This document shows, in pieces, positions 1 to 9,200 of a stretch of DNA of 64,000 nucleotides. Location: assembly GCA_030684405.1 (NCBI GenBank), contig JAUXYA010000018.1, forward strand, positions 35,199 to 99,198, read 5' to 3'. How positions within the stretch are numbered: the stretch's first letter is position 1; the number at the start of each line of letters is the position of its first letter. The position numbers were made by a program, and so were the translations under genes. This stretch comes from Burkholderiales bacterium. GTDB taxonomy: Bacteria > Pseudomonadota > Gammaproteobacteria > Burkholderiales > SG8-41. The notes under the pieces were generated by a model, which made no database searches, was not told the DNA's origin, and saw nothing but the letters and a program-made list of their open reading frames with translations.

Positions 1-1904
1 ATCTGCGCCCGCACCTTGGCCAGGCGCACATTGCCGATTCTCGCCTCGCGCGCATTCACTTCAAGGCGGGATCCACGAAACAGGAAATCGCCCTCGATAT
101 CCGTGATGCGCGGCCAGCTTTCGCCGTAATACACGGTACCGCCACGAACCTTGGCTGCGACTTCGAAAAGTCCGTTGCGCTCGTCGGTGAAGGGAAAATG
201 GCGCAGGTCTCCCTTCAGGCGAAAACGCACATCGTCGGAACTGCCGGCCGTGAACGCGCGATCCAGCCAGCCGCGCGAACTTTTCGCCACCGTGAGAGGC
301 AGGTACGCCGTCACCCGCTGCGCCATGCTCCGGCTCAGATGTCCGGTCAGGTCGGCGACACCGGGACCGTCGGCAACAGTCCGGTAAGTACCGAACAGGG
401 TTCCCGCCAGGTCGGTATTGGCATAGGCAAAGTTGCTGAACCGCAGCTCTGTTCCTCCTGCCACCTGTGACCAGGCAAGCTGGCCGGAGAGGGTATCGAA
501 GCGCAGACGCTCGCGGAACAGTTGCGGCATCTCCAGCGCGGCCTTCTGGGTTGTCACGTGCAAGGTGCCGCCCTTTTCATTGCCGTCGATGTTGCCGCTG
601 AACCCGGAAAAGCCGGGAATCGCCCCTTGTCGGCGCAGCGAAAGTTCGTGGAAGCGGCCGCGCAGGGTATAGGTCGCGGGCCGCGGCCACTGACCATTCC
701 AGCGCAGCGAGAGGTCATAGAGCGCGCCCGCCGGAGCATATGCCGCAAATGACTTGCGCAGCTGCGGATCCAGGGGCAGGCGGTCCGCCAACTGCAGCAG
801 CGGCGCGAGCTCCAGCGCATTGGCCTGGAGTTCGCCGTGCGCATAACCCGATTCGCCGGCACCGCCGAGCTTCAGCGAAAGATCCACCGCGGGCAACACC
901 AGTCCGTCACCGGTGGTGAACGCCAGCTTGCTGGTGCCGATCTCCATCCCGTCTGCCATGCGCTTCCAGGAGAAGCGGCCTCCCAGTTCGCGCATCTCCA
1001 GCTCCGGCAGGGTGCTGCCGAGGCGGGTCTTGACCTCGCGCAAGAGCGTGTCCGCAATGACCCCTTGCAGTTCGCTGCCGCCAAAGCTGAGCCAGGCCCG
1101 CAGCGCTCCTTGCCCCTGTGGAAATTGCACCGGGAAATCGATCCATTGTCGCCAGGCCGCGATGTCGACCTGGTCGACCTGCACGAACAGCTGGCCATTC
1201 TGCATAGCCGCCAGCGACTTGAAATCCTCTCCCCTGAAATCGGCCCGGACATCGAGCGGCGAAGCCAGCGCGGCCGGCGGTACCGCGCGCAGGCCGATCC
1301 GGTGACGCCTGCCGCTGTTGACGATGCGCAACTGGAGTTGGTCGAGCCGCAATACCGGCGCAGCACGCATTTCGTCATCCCAGATCAGCCTTGCATCATG
1401 GATTTCGATATCACGCTGCGACAGCAGCCAGCGCGAAAAACCGCCACCGCTGCCCGCTTCGAGATCCATCGCGATGCCCGCCACGGCAATGCCACCCTTG
1501 CTGTCCCGGCGCACCGTCAGCGAAGGCTGGTGAATGTCCAAAGAATGAAAATCCACCTGCAGGCGCAGCGCCGAGCGCCAGGACAACGTCGCATCGACCC
1601 GCGGCAACTCCAGCGCCGGACGTCCTTCTGCATCGTGCACCACCACCTGCGACAGCGCGAGTTGTGGGCGCAGACCGTCCCAGTTGGCGGAAATGGCGCC
1701 GATGCTTATGCGCTGGCGGGTCGCATCGCTCAGCACCTGTGCAATCGACTCCCGGTGACTGGAAATGTCGGGCAATATCCAGTAACGCAACACCAGCACC
1801 GTCGTGCCGAACAAGAGGCCGGCGGCGAGCACCGCCCAGGTCAGCACCCGGTAAATCAGCAGTGAGCTGCCGAGAATCCAGTTGCGGGTTGCTGCAAGCG
1901 CCAT
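1..1904 (-). CDS. yhdP: YhdP family (AsmA-like) envelope protein, 3' end outside the window
   Basis: About 634 residues are visible, open from an ATG at 1904 to the window edge, so the C-terminus is missing. The protein begins MALAATRNWILGSS, followed by one hydrophobic segment (about residues 12-42) that should anchor it in the inner membrane, then a long periplasmic region of beta-rich AsmA/DUF3971 type. Known members are well over 1,200 residues and are implicated in phospholipid transport to the outer membrane. The gene is divergent from glnE with a 78-bp gap, an arrangement common in betaproteobacteria. Family assignment rests on the N-terminal pattern and this context; the transport role is family knowledge, not visible here. 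Confidence 0.85.
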   Translation of the reverse strand, partial: MALAATRNWILGSSLLIYRVLTWAVLAAGLLFGTTVLVLRYWILPDISSHRESIAQVLSDATRQRISIGAISANWDGLRPQLALSQVVVHDAEGRPALELPRVDATLSWRSALRLQVDFHSLDIHQPSLTVRRDSKGGIAVAGIAMDLEAGSGGGFSRWLLSQRDIEIHDARLIWDDEMRAAPVLRLDQLQLRIVNSGRRHRIGLRAVPPAALASPLDVRADFRGEDFKSLAAMQNGQLFVQVDQVDIAAWRQWIDFPVQFPQGQGALRAWLSFGGSELQGVIADTLLREVKTRLGSTLPELEMRELGGRFSWKRMADGMEIGTSKLAFTTGDGLVLPAVDLSLKLGGAGESGYAHGELQANALELAPLLQLADRLPLDPQLRKSFAAYAPAGALYDLSLRWNGQWPRPATYTLRGRFHELSLRRQGAIPGFSGFSGNIDGNEKGGTLHVTTQKAALEMPQLFRERLRFDTLSGQLAWSQVAGGTELRFSNFAYANTDLAGTLFGTYRTVADGPGVADLTGHLSRSMAQRVTAYLPLTVAKSSRGWLDRAFTAGSSDDVRFRLKGDLRHFPFTDERNGLFEVAAKVRGGTVYYGESWPRITDIEGDFLFRGSRLEVNAREARIGNVRLAKVRAQ

Positions 1905-1982
1905 GTAGGGCCTAAAAAATATAAAATGCGGATGTGAAACAACAGCTTAGCCATTTTAACGCGAAACTCGTGGGCACCGACC

Positions 1983-4724
1983 ATGATATCCGCTAACAGC
2001 ACCCGGGAGCGCGATGCGGGCGACCCGATCACCCGCGCCGCGCGCTACAGCCGGTATCTGCAGCGACTGCTCGCGGCCAGTCCGAATGTAATTTCGACGC
2101 CGGAACTCGCTCACGCGTTCACTGCCGCCGACATGCAGGCGGAACTCGATCACGGCGGCATCGGAGATGACCGCAGCCTCGGCCGCGCACTGCGGCGACT
2201 GCGCCAGCGGACGCTGGCGCGCCTGATCGCGCGCGACCTCGGCGGCCTCGCCGACCTGCGCGAAGTCGTCGCCACAGTAACCACACTTGCCGAAGTCGTG
2301 ATACGCAAGGCCGTGACGCAACTGCACCTTGACCTCGCCGCGGTGCACGGCGAACCGCGCGGCGCAACGGACGGCAAAGCCCAGCAACTGCATGTGGTCG
2401 GCATGGGCAAGCTCGGCGGCGCGGAACTCAATGCCTCTTCGGACATTGATCTGGTACTGGTCTACCCGGAGGAAGGCGAAACCGACGGCGGTCGTCCATT
2501 GAGCAATCATGAATTCTTTACCCGGCTCGCACGCCGCCTGATCGGCGCTCTCAGCGAGTGGACCGAGGACGGCTTCGTGTTCCGCGTCGACACGCGACTG
2601 CGGCCGTACGGCGACAGCGGACCGCTGGTCGTCAGCTTCGACATGCTCGAGAACTACCTGATCACCCAGGGGCGGGCATGGGAGCGTTATGCCTGGATCA
2701 AGGGCCGGCCATTGACCGGCGACCAACAGGACGCCCTGCTCGCTCTGGTGCGGCCCTTCGTCTACCGCCGCCATCTCGATTACGGCGCCTTCGCATCGAT
2801 GCGCAGCCTGCACAGCCAGGTCCGGCACGAAGTCAACCGCCGCGACCGCCAGGACAACATCAAGCTCGGGCCGGGCGGCATCCGCGAAATCGAATTCATC
2901 GCACAAGTGTTCCAGCTGATCCGCGGCGGACACGAACACGCGCTGCAGCAGCAGTCGACGCTGCCGGTGCTCGCGGTGTTGGGAGAACGTGGCTTCATTG
3001 CACCGGATGCCGTCAGCGAGCTGTCTGCGGCCTATGTATTCCTGCGCAACCTCGAACACCGCCTGCAGTACCGTGACGACCAGCAGACCCAGGACCTGCC
3101 GTGGCAGGATGAGGAACGCGCGCTGCTGGCCGAAAGCATGGGTTTCCCGTGCACGGACGCCTTCCTCGCCGAACTTTCCCGGCACCGTGACGCCGTATCA
3201 AGGCACTTCGAGGCCATTTTCGCCGAGAGCGACGCCGGCGACGAGCATCCCCTTGCGGCACTGTGGCAGGAGCAGCCGGAAAATGGCGAAGCGGACGATG
3301 CTGCCGCGGAACAGTTGGCCGGACTGGGCTTTGCGCGCGGCGGCGAATTGTCGCGCCAACTCGCCCTGTTTCGCAACGGCAGCCGCTACCGTCAGATGCC
3401 GGCAGCCAGCCAGCGCCGGCTCGACCGGCTGGTGCCCGCGGCCATCGCGGCCGCAGCGTCGAGACGCAACCCGGACGATACTGCAGGACGCCTGTTGGCG
3501 CTGTTCGAGAGCATCAGCCGGCGCGAAGCCTATCTCGCACTGCTGCACGAATATCCGCACGCCCTCGACCGCGTTGCCGACCTGATGAGCGCAAGCCCCT
3601 GGGTCGCCCAGTACATCACTCGTCACCCGATCCTGATCGATGAACTACTCGATGCCCGTACGCTGCTCGCCGCACCGGACTGGAAAGTGCTGAAGGCGAC
3701 GCTGCACGAGGGGCTGGATTCAGCGCAAGGAGACATCGAACGACAGATGGACCTGCTGCGGCACTTCAAGAACACCCATACGCTACACTTCATTGCCCAG
3801 GACCTCGCCGGCGAGCTGCCGCTGGAAACGCTGAGCGACCACCTCTCCGACCTCGCCTGCGTGATCCTCGACGCGGTGCTGCGTCTGTCCTGGCTGGGAC
3901 TACGCCAGCGCCACCGCGACGAACCGCTGTTCGCCATCGTCGGTTACGGCAAGCTGGGCGGCAAGGAACTGGGCTACGCGTCGGATCTCGATATCGTGTT
4001 CGTATATGACGATCCCGCGCCGGAAGCCGCCGAAAACTACGCACGACTGGCCCAGCGCATCAACTACTGGCTGACCAGCACCACCACCGCCGGGGTGCTC
4101 TACGAAACCGATCTTCGGCTGCGTCCGGACGGCGCCGGCGGACTGCTGGTCACGCCGCTGGACAGCCTGCGCCGCTATCAGCTCGAACAGGCCTGGCTGT
4201 GGGAACACCAGGCACTGACCCGGGCCCGCAGCGTGACCGGAGACCCCGGGATCAGCCGTGACTTCGAGGACCTGCGGATCAGCGTGCTGCGCAAGCAGCG
4301 GGAAGATGGCGCACTGCGCGAAGGAATCATTGAAATGCGCAGGAAAATGCTCGAGGCGCATCCCAATGCCAGCGGCCTCTTCGACCTCAAGCACGATCCC
4401 GGCGGAATCATCGACGTCGAGTTCATGGTGCAGTACCTGGTGCTGGGCCATGCTCATGAACACCCCGGACTCTCCGCCAACGCCGGAAATCTCGCGCTGC
4501 TGAAGGCCGCGGGCGGCCTGGGCCTTATCGGCGAAGACGAAGCGGAAGCGGTGCGTTCAGCCTACCGCCAGTTTCGCAAGCTGCAGCACCAGCTGCGACT
4601 GGCCGGAGAGCGTTACGCCAGGGTCGAGCCCGTCACGGTTACCGTAGCGGCGGCGGCTGTCAGGGCGCTATGGAGCAAATTGTTCGGAAACGCCGGGAGA
4701 CTGCCCGGGCAGGACCGGGACTAG
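1983..4724 (+). CDS. glnE: Bifunctional glutamine synthetase adenylyltransferase/adenylyl-removing enzyme
   Basis: This 913-residue protein adds AMP to, and removes it from, glutamine synthetase in response to PII, controlling nitrogen assimilation. The two nucleotidyltransferase modules are both visible: GMGKLGGAELNASSDID near residue 140 (adenylyl-removing half) and GYGKLGGKELGYASDLD near residue 653 (adenylylating half). Length is close to E. coli GlnE (946). The start is the first ATG after the divergent intergenic region; the Shine-Dalgarno sequence there is weak. The stop overlaps by 4 bp the stop of the convergent cyclase gene. Both Asp-x-Asp catalytic motifs are intact, so both activities are expected. 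Confidence 0.96.
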   Translation: MISANSTRERDAGDPITRAARYSRYLQRLLAASPNVISTPELAHAFTAADMQAELDHGGIGDDRSLGRALRRLRQRTLARLIARDLGGLADLREVVATVTTLAEVVIRKAVTQLHLDLAAVHGEPRGATDGKAQQLHVVGMGKLGGAELNASSDIDLVLVYPEEGETDGGRPLSNHEFFTRLARRLIGALSEWTEDGFVFRVDTRLRPYGDSGPLVVSFDMLENYLITQGRAWERYAWIKGRPLTGDQQDALLALVRPFVYRRHLDYGAFASMRSLHSQVRHEVNRRDRQDNIKLGPGGIREIEFIAQVFQLIRGGHEHALQQQSTLPVLAVLGERGFIAPDAVSELSAAYVFLRNLEHRLQYRDDQQTQDLPWQDEERALLAESMGFPCTDAFLAELSRHRDAVSRHFEAIFAESDAGDEHPLAALWQEQPENGEADDAAAEQLAGLGFARGGELSRQLALFRNGSRYRQMPAASQRRLDRLVPAAIAAAASRRNPDDTAGRLLALFESISRREAYLALLHEYPHALDRVADLMSASPWVAQYITRHPILIDELLDARTLLAAPDWKVLKATLHEGLDSAQGDIERQMDLLRHFKNTHTLHFIAQDLAGELPLETLSDHLSDLACVILDAVLRLSWLGLRQRHRDEPLFAIVGYGKLGGKELGYASDLDIVFVYDDPAPEAAENYARLAQRINYWLTSTTTAGVLYETDLRLRPDGAGGLLVTPLDSLRRYQLEQAWLWEHQALTRARSVTGDPGISRDFEDLRISVLRKQREDGALREGIIEMRRKMLEAHPNASGLFDLKHDPGGIIDVEFMVQYLVLGHAHEHPGLSANAGNLALLKAAGGLGLIGEDEAEAVRSAYRQFRKLQHQLRLAGERYARVEPVTVTVAAAAVRALWSKLFGNAGRLPGQDRD

Positions 4725-6028
4725 ACCGTAACGTCGCGCAGGTGCGGCGCGACATCGATCAGGCGGTAGACCTCGATCACACCCTTTCCCTTGCCGGTGA
4801 TCTGGATCGGTCCTTCATAATCGAACTGGACGCGGGAGCGGCGATAAGTCATGGTGTCGACGTAGATGATGCCGGACTTGGCCTCCCCGGTAACCCGGCT
4901 CGCGGTGTTCACGGTGTCGCCCCACATGTCGTAGATGAATTTTCGGGTACCGATCACCCCCGCGACTACGGGGCCGGTGCAGATGCCGATATGGATGTTC
5001 AGGCTCATGCCCTTTTTCTCGGACAGCAGCTGCATGTACTGGCGCATTTCGAGGGCCAGCCTGAGCATTGCCACCGTATAGTCGCGTGCATCCACCGCAA
5101 AATCGACGCCGTCGTGCTCGAGCAACCCGCCGGCCACCATATAAGCATCACCGATGGTCTTGATCTTCTCCACTCGGTGCGCATCAGCCATGGCATCGAA
5201 CTTCGAAAACACTTCGTTAAGCAGCTCGACCATCGCCTTCGGTGGCACTTCCTCGGCCAGCCGCGTGAAGTCGATGATGTCGGCAAACATCACGGTGACG
5301 TCCGCAAAACCGTCGGCGATGATGCCCTGCTGCTCCTTCAGCCGCCGCGCGATGGGCGCCGGCAGGATGTTCAGCAGCAGCGACTCGGATTTTTCCTGCT
5401 CGATGCGCAGCAGCCGGTTCTGCTCGCTGACATCGGCTGCAAGTATGTCGCGCTGGCGCACGAAAAAGCTGATCAGCAGGTACATGATGGTCGACATCGC
5501 GGCAAAATTTAGGGTGAAGAACACCGCAATGCTCTGCATCGTGACGCCCTGCTCAACACCGAAGGTCAGCCAGTAGTCGAAAAATCCTGATACCCCGGTC
5601 AGCACGATATAGGCGGCAAACCAGGGCAGTGACTGCCGGGCGCCCTGGAAGATCATCACGCCTACCGGCGCCAGCAACGCCCACAGCGCGACACCAGAGG
5701 AGCTGACGTAGCTGCCGATGCTCCACTGCATGATGAAGGGCATGAACAGGAACAGGCTGACCTGCAGGGTCCGGAATATCGCGAAATTGAGGGTGTAGAC
5801 GTAATAGGCGAGCGAGGTCGCGGACACAGCGAGGTAAGCCAGCGGCACCGTGGTCGAGAACTTGATGCCCATCGCCCAGTACAGTGCGAGCCAGAGCACC
5901 GAGCCAAAGCCCATCAGGCCGCAGGCAAAAATCAGCAGCGTCTTGTTGAGCTTTTCCTGCTCGCTGTCGTGCTCGTTGATAACGCGCTCGCTCAGGCCGT
6001 TGAGCCAGGCGCGCAGCCTTGTCAGCAT
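4721..6028 (-). CDS. Membrane-bound class III adenylate cyclase
   Basis: The 435-residue protein has a hydrophobic N-terminal half (about six membrane segments, residues 30-192), a short helical linker (195-230) and a C-terminal class III nucleotidyl cyclase domain. Metal-binding aspartates are present in FADIIDF (D250, D254) and TIGDAYM (D294). The substrate-selecting positions look like those of adenylate cyclases: Lys in VEKIKTIGD and Asp in DMWGDTVN. It probably makes cAMP at the membrane; the N-terminal domain may sense a lipid or redox signal, but that is a guess. It is convergent with glnE (4-bp overlap). A CpdA-like phosphodiesterase lies 7 kb away. Confidence 0.88.
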   Translation of the reverse strand: MLTRLRAWLNGLSERVINEHDSEQEKLNKTLLIFACGLMGFGSVLWLALYWAMGIKFSTTVPLAYLAVSATSLAYYVYTLNFAIFRTLQVSLFLFMPFIMQWSIGSYVSSSGVALWALLAPVGVMIFQGARQSLPWFAAYIVLTGVSGFFDYWLTFGVEQGVTMQSIAVFFTLNFAAMSTIMYLLISFFVRQRDILAADVSEQNRLLRIEQEKSESLLLNILPAPIARRLKEQQGIIADGFADVTVMFADIIDFTRLAEEVPPKAMVELLNEVFSKFDAMADAHRVEKIKTIGDAYMVAGGLLEHDGVDFAVDARDYTVAMLRLALEMRQYMQLLSEKKGMSLNIHIGICTGPVVAGVIGTRKFIYDMWGDTVNTASRVTGEAKSGIIYVDTMTYRRSRVQFDYEGPIQITGKGKGVIEVYRLIDVAPHLRDVTV

Positions 6029-6314
6029 CTCGTTCCCCGATGGTCCAGCCGGAATCCGGCCGGGCCAACCCCCTTTTTGCTTCGAAGCCTTATTGTATCC
6101 GGTAACGGCTCATGCCCAAACGTTCTCGAGCAGCGTCCACCACGGCAGCGCCGGCATCGGCAGCGTCTGGCAAATCGGCTAAAATGAGCGTCCGGTCACC
6201 GCAGCACTTGGCGAGCGGCTGTTTGGAACTGTCGGAACACGCGACCACCGAACCCCGGGCAACATTCCAGGTCATCTGCTGCATCATCATTGAACCTATT
6301 TGGAGAAATACGGC

Positions 6315-7241
6315 ATGTCCATGGCTGATCGCGACGGGCAAATCTGGCACGACGGGAAACTGGTGCCCTGGCGCGATGCGACGACTCACGTCCTGACCCA
6401 TTCCCTGCACTACGGCCTGGCAGTTTTCGAGGGCGTGCGTGCCTACAACACCGACATCGGCACCGCGATCTTCCGCCTGAAGGAGCATACGGACCGACTC
6501 TTCAACTCAGCACACATCTACATGATGAAAATCCCGTATTCGCGGGAAGTGCTGATGGAAGCGCAGAAGGAGGTCGTCCGCGCCAACAAGCTGGAATCCT
6601 GCTACATCCGGCCTATCGCCTTCTACGGCTCGGAAAAAATGGGGGTGTCGCCCAAGGGTGCCAGGGTTCACGTGGCCATTGCGGCCTGGCCCTGGGGGGC
6701 ATATCTCGGCGCCGAGGCGCTCGAAAAAGGCATACGCGTCAAAACCTCCTCCCACGCCCGTCACCATGTCAACGTCTCGATGTGCCGCGCGAAGTATTCG
6801 GGCACCTACGCCAATTCGATCCTCGCCAATCTGGAGGCCACCGAACACGGCTACGACGAGGGCCTGCTGCTCGATGTCGACGGATTCGTCGCCGAAGGCT
6901 CCGGCGAAAACCTGTTCATGGTCAAGAACGGAAAACTATATGAGCCGGAGCTCACCAGCGCGCTGATCGGCATCACCCGCGACTCGATCATCACACTGGC
7001 CCGCGAGATGGGCTACGAGGTTTCGGCCCGACGCATCACCCGCGACGACCTCTATATCGCCGACGAGGCCTTCTTCACCGGCACTGCAGCAGAAGTGACG
7101 CCGATCCGCGAGGTCGATGGCCGCACCATCGGTGAGGGACGGCGCGGACCGATTACTGAACGCCTGCAGAAGAAATTCTTCGACTGCGTGAATGCCAAAA
7201 CCGCGGAGCACCGCGACTGGCTGTCTCCGGTTGCCGCCTGA
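6315..7241 (+). CDS. ilvE: Branched-chain amino acid aminotransferase
   Basis: The 308-residue fold-type IV PLP enzyme performs the last step of leucine, isoleucine and valine synthesis. The PLP lysine is K160 in CRAKYSGTYANS, and the cofactor-binding GSGENLF and FFTGTAAEVTP motifs are present. The ATG at 6315 was chosen because it has a GGAG Shine-Dalgarno sequence nine bases upstream and gives the usual MSMADRDGQIW start; an in-frame TTG at 6300 is less likely. It heads a tight rightward group with the zinc-finger gene (7 bp) and waaF (43 bp). A possible -10 element (TAAAAT) lies near 6179, without a good -35. Confidence 0.95.
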   Translation: MSMADRDGQIWHDGKLVPWRDATTHVLTHSLHYGLAVFEGVRAYNTDIGTAIFRLKEHTDRLFNSAHIYMMKIPYSREVLMEAQKEVVRANKLESCYIRPIAFYGSEKMGVSPKGARVHVAIAAWPWGAYLGAEALEKGIRVKTSSHARHHVNVSMCRAKYSGTYANSILANLEATEHGYDEGLLLDVDGFVAEGSGENLFMVKNGKLYEPELTSALIGITRDSIITLAREMGYEVSARRITRDDLYIADEAFFTGTAAEVTPIREVDGRTIGEGRRGPITERLQKKFFDCVNAKTAEHRDWLSPVAA

Positions 7242-7248
7242 CATTGCC

Positions 7249-7452
7249 ATGACCCAGCCCGCCGAAAACAAGTCGCGCCTGATCGAAGTCACTGCCGCCG
7301 ACCTGCCGCTGCACTGCCCGACGCCGGCGATGCTGCTGTGGAATGCGCACCCCCGCGTTTTCCTGCCGGTGGAGATGACCGGCGAAGCGCTCTGCCCATA
7401 TTGCGGCACCCGCTACACCCTGAAGGGTGGCGCGGCGGCCGGCCAGCACTGA
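7249..7452 (+). CDS. Zinc-finger domain protein (zf-CHCC type)
   Basis: This 67-residue protein carries the Cys-His-Cys-x2-Cys pattern of the zf-CHCC family: a Cys and a His around LHCPTP...WNAHP, and CPYCG near the C-terminus. The fold is related to the NDUFS6 accessory subunit of mitochondrial complex I. The gene usually sits between ilvE and waaF in betaproteobacteria, as it does here, 7 bp after ilvE. The start is the ATG after the ilvE stop. Its exact role in bacteria is not established. Confidence 0.85.
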   Translation: MTQPAENKSRLIEVTAADLPLHCPTPAMLLWNAHPRVFLPVEMTGEALCPYCGTRYTLKGGAAAGQH

Positions 7453-7495
7453 GCGCGGGCGGCCTGCCGCTTCGCCTGCAGGCCTACCACCGGCA

Positions 7496-8506
7496 ATGAA
7501 TATCCTCGTCGTCGGTCCATCCTGGGTCGGCGACACCATACTCTCGCAGCCTCTCCTGCGCCTGCTGCAGCAGACGCAGGGCGCGCAGATCGATTACCTC
7601 GCACCGCCGTGGACGCTGCCCCTGCTCGCGCGCATGCCTGAAGTGCGGCAGGGCATCAACAATCCCTTTGGTCACGGCGCATTGCGGATTGTCGAACGCC
7701 GCCGTCTCGGTCTCGCGCTGCGTGCGGCCCGTTACGACCTTGCAGTGGTGCTGCCCAATTCATGGAAATCGGCGCTGATTCCCTGGTTCGCCGGCATCCC
7801 GCAGCGCCGCGGATTTCGCGGTGAAGCGCGCTGGGGGCTGATCAACGACCTGCGCCAGCTCGACGTGCAGGCGCTTCCGCAAATGGTCCAGCGCTTCGCG
7901 GCACTCGGCCTGCCTTCCGGCAGCCCACTGCCCGAGCCGCTGCCGCGCCCCGAACTGCAGTCGACGGCCGCTGACCGCGAGGCACTGCTGGCGCGGCTGG
8001 GTCTGGATCCGCAGCAACCCGCGGTCGCCTTTTGTCCGGGCGCGGAATACGGCCCGGCAAAACGCTGGCCGGAAGCGCATTTCGCCGCACTGGCCAAAAC
8101 GCTGGCTGCACGTGGATTCGCCGTATGGCTGGTCGGCTCCCCGAAGGATGAACCGGTCGCCGAGACAATCAGGCAGCAATCGGGAGATGCCTGCATCAAT
8201 CTCTGCGGCCGGACCGACATTGCCGAGGCTGCAGACCTGCTCGCTGCGAGCCGGCTGGTGGTGAGCAATGATTCCGGGCTGATGCATGTCGCGGCTGCCG
8301 TCGGCCGCCCGCTGATTGCGCTCTACGGATCCAGTTCGCCCCGCTTCACGCCGCCGCTGGGCGCGGATGTGCGCGTGCTCTCCCTGAGCCTCGAATGCAG
8401 CCCCTGCTTTGAGCGTGACTGCCCTCTGGGACACCTGCGTTGCCTAAAAGAAATCTCTCCAGACCGTGTTTTCGCCGAAATCGATTTTGCTAAAATCGGT
8501 GCCTGA
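7496..8506 (+). CDS. waaF: ADP-heptose:LPS heptosyltransferase II
   Basis: The 336-residue GT9-family enzyme transfers the second L-glycero-D-manno-heptose to the lipopolysaccharide inner core in the cytoplasm. Visible features are the N-terminal MNILVVGPSWVGD, the nucleotide-sugar site region NDSGLMHVAAAVGRP and the C-terminal Cys-containing stretch near CSPCFERDCPLGHLRC. The ATG at 7496 matches the family N-terminus; in-frame starts further upstream would add an unconserved Arg/Ala-rich tail. The downstream NTF2-like gene begins 19 bp after the stop. Confidence 0.92.
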   Translation: MNILVVGPSWVGDTILSQPLLRLLQQTQGAQIDYLAPPWTLPLLARMPEVRQGINNPFGHGALRIVERRRLGLALRAARYDLAVVLPNSWKSALIPWFAGIPQRRGFRGEARWGLINDLRQLDVQALPQMVQRFAALGLPSGSPLPEPLPRPELQSTAADREALLARLGLDPQQPAVAFCPGAEYGPAKRWPEAHFAALAKTLAARGFAVWLVGSPKDEPVAETIRQQSGDACINLCGRTDIAEAADLLAASRLVVSNDSGLMHVAAAVGRPLIALYGSSSPRFTPPLGADVRVLSLSLECSPCFERDCPLGHLRCLKEISPDRVFAEIDFAKIGA

Positions 8507-8525
8507 TTCGCGCAGGAGCACAGCC

Positions 8526-8963
8526 GTGAAGAAAACGCTGTTCGCGACGCCGCAGGACGCCGAAGCGGCCTTCTATGAAGCCTTCGTCAAGCGTGACCTG
8601 GAGACGATGATGGAAGTGTGGTCAGATGACGATGACAGCTACTGCGTCCATCCTGGCGGCGCGCGCATCAGCGGGATCGAAAACATCCGCGAATCCTGGC
8701 GCGGGATTTTCGCCTCCGGCCAGGAACTCCGTTTCAACCTGCGTGAAAGTCAGCACATCCACACAGTAATGTTGGCGGTGCACAGCGTCTACGAGCACAT
8801 CACGGTTGCCGGCCAGTCGCGCACGCCACAGCCGATGATCGCGACCAATGTCTACCAGCGCACCGAGCGCGGCTGGCGCATGGTCGCGCATCATGCCGCT
8901 GCGGCGCCTGCTTCGATGCGCGCCGCTGGCGGTCCCGAACCTGCCACGAAGACACTGCATTAA
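8526..8963 (+). CDS. NTF2/SnoaL-like (DUF4440-type) protein
   Basis: The 145-residue protein has the cone-shaped NTF2-like fold pattern: an N-terminal helix (DAEAAFYEAFVKRDLETMMEVW), a strand region with CVHPGG, and C-terminal strands with TNVYQRTERGWRMVAHH. The start is a GTG at 8526 with a GGAG Shine-Dalgarno sequence seven bases upstream; it gives MKKTLFATPQ. It probably shares a transcript with waaF (19-bp gap). Members may be enzymes or ligand-binding proteins; no substrate can be read from the sequence. Confidence 0.8.
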   Translation: MKKTLFATPQDAEAAFYEAFVKRDLETMMEVWSDDDDSYCVHPGGARISGIENIRESWRGIFASGQELRFNLRESQHIHTVMLAVHSVYEHITVAGQSRTPQPMIATNVYQRTERGWRMVAHHAAAAPASMRAAGGPEPATKTLH

Positions 8964-8970
8964 GGCCTGT

Positions 8971-8993
8971 TTGCACTCATTTCATGAGTGCAA
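8971..8993. promoter_or_regulatory. Perfect 10-bp palindrome with 3-base loop
   Basis: TTGCACTCAT and ATGAGTGCAA flank the loop TTC. There is no T-run after it, so it may be a weak terminator for the waaF group or an operator for the following operon. A second small palindrome (GTCCGC-AGA-GCGGAC) lies near 9013-9027 and a -10-like TATACT at 9057-9062. These are the only structures seen in the 237-bp gap before the next gene. Confidence 0.4.
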
Positions 8994-9200
8994 CGGCGAA
9001 CGGTCAATTGCTGTCCGCAGAGCGGACTATTGGCTGAATGGTGAAAAGCCATCGGCTATACTTGCTTAGTCCGATTAGTGGACGATCAGTGGGAATGCTC
9101 CCGAGCTGAGCTCGGCAGGATTTCGTGTTAACGAGTGGCAGCCGCTTCGCTGCCGCGCCCGCGCCCTTGCCGCGGCCAACGACTGCAGGCCAACCAGACC

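Noticed and set aside
837..1865. Long open frame on the plus strand opposite yhdP
   Set aside because: The minus strand is open over the entire 1.9 kb with an AsmA/YhdP-like protein; the plus frame has no recognisable domain.
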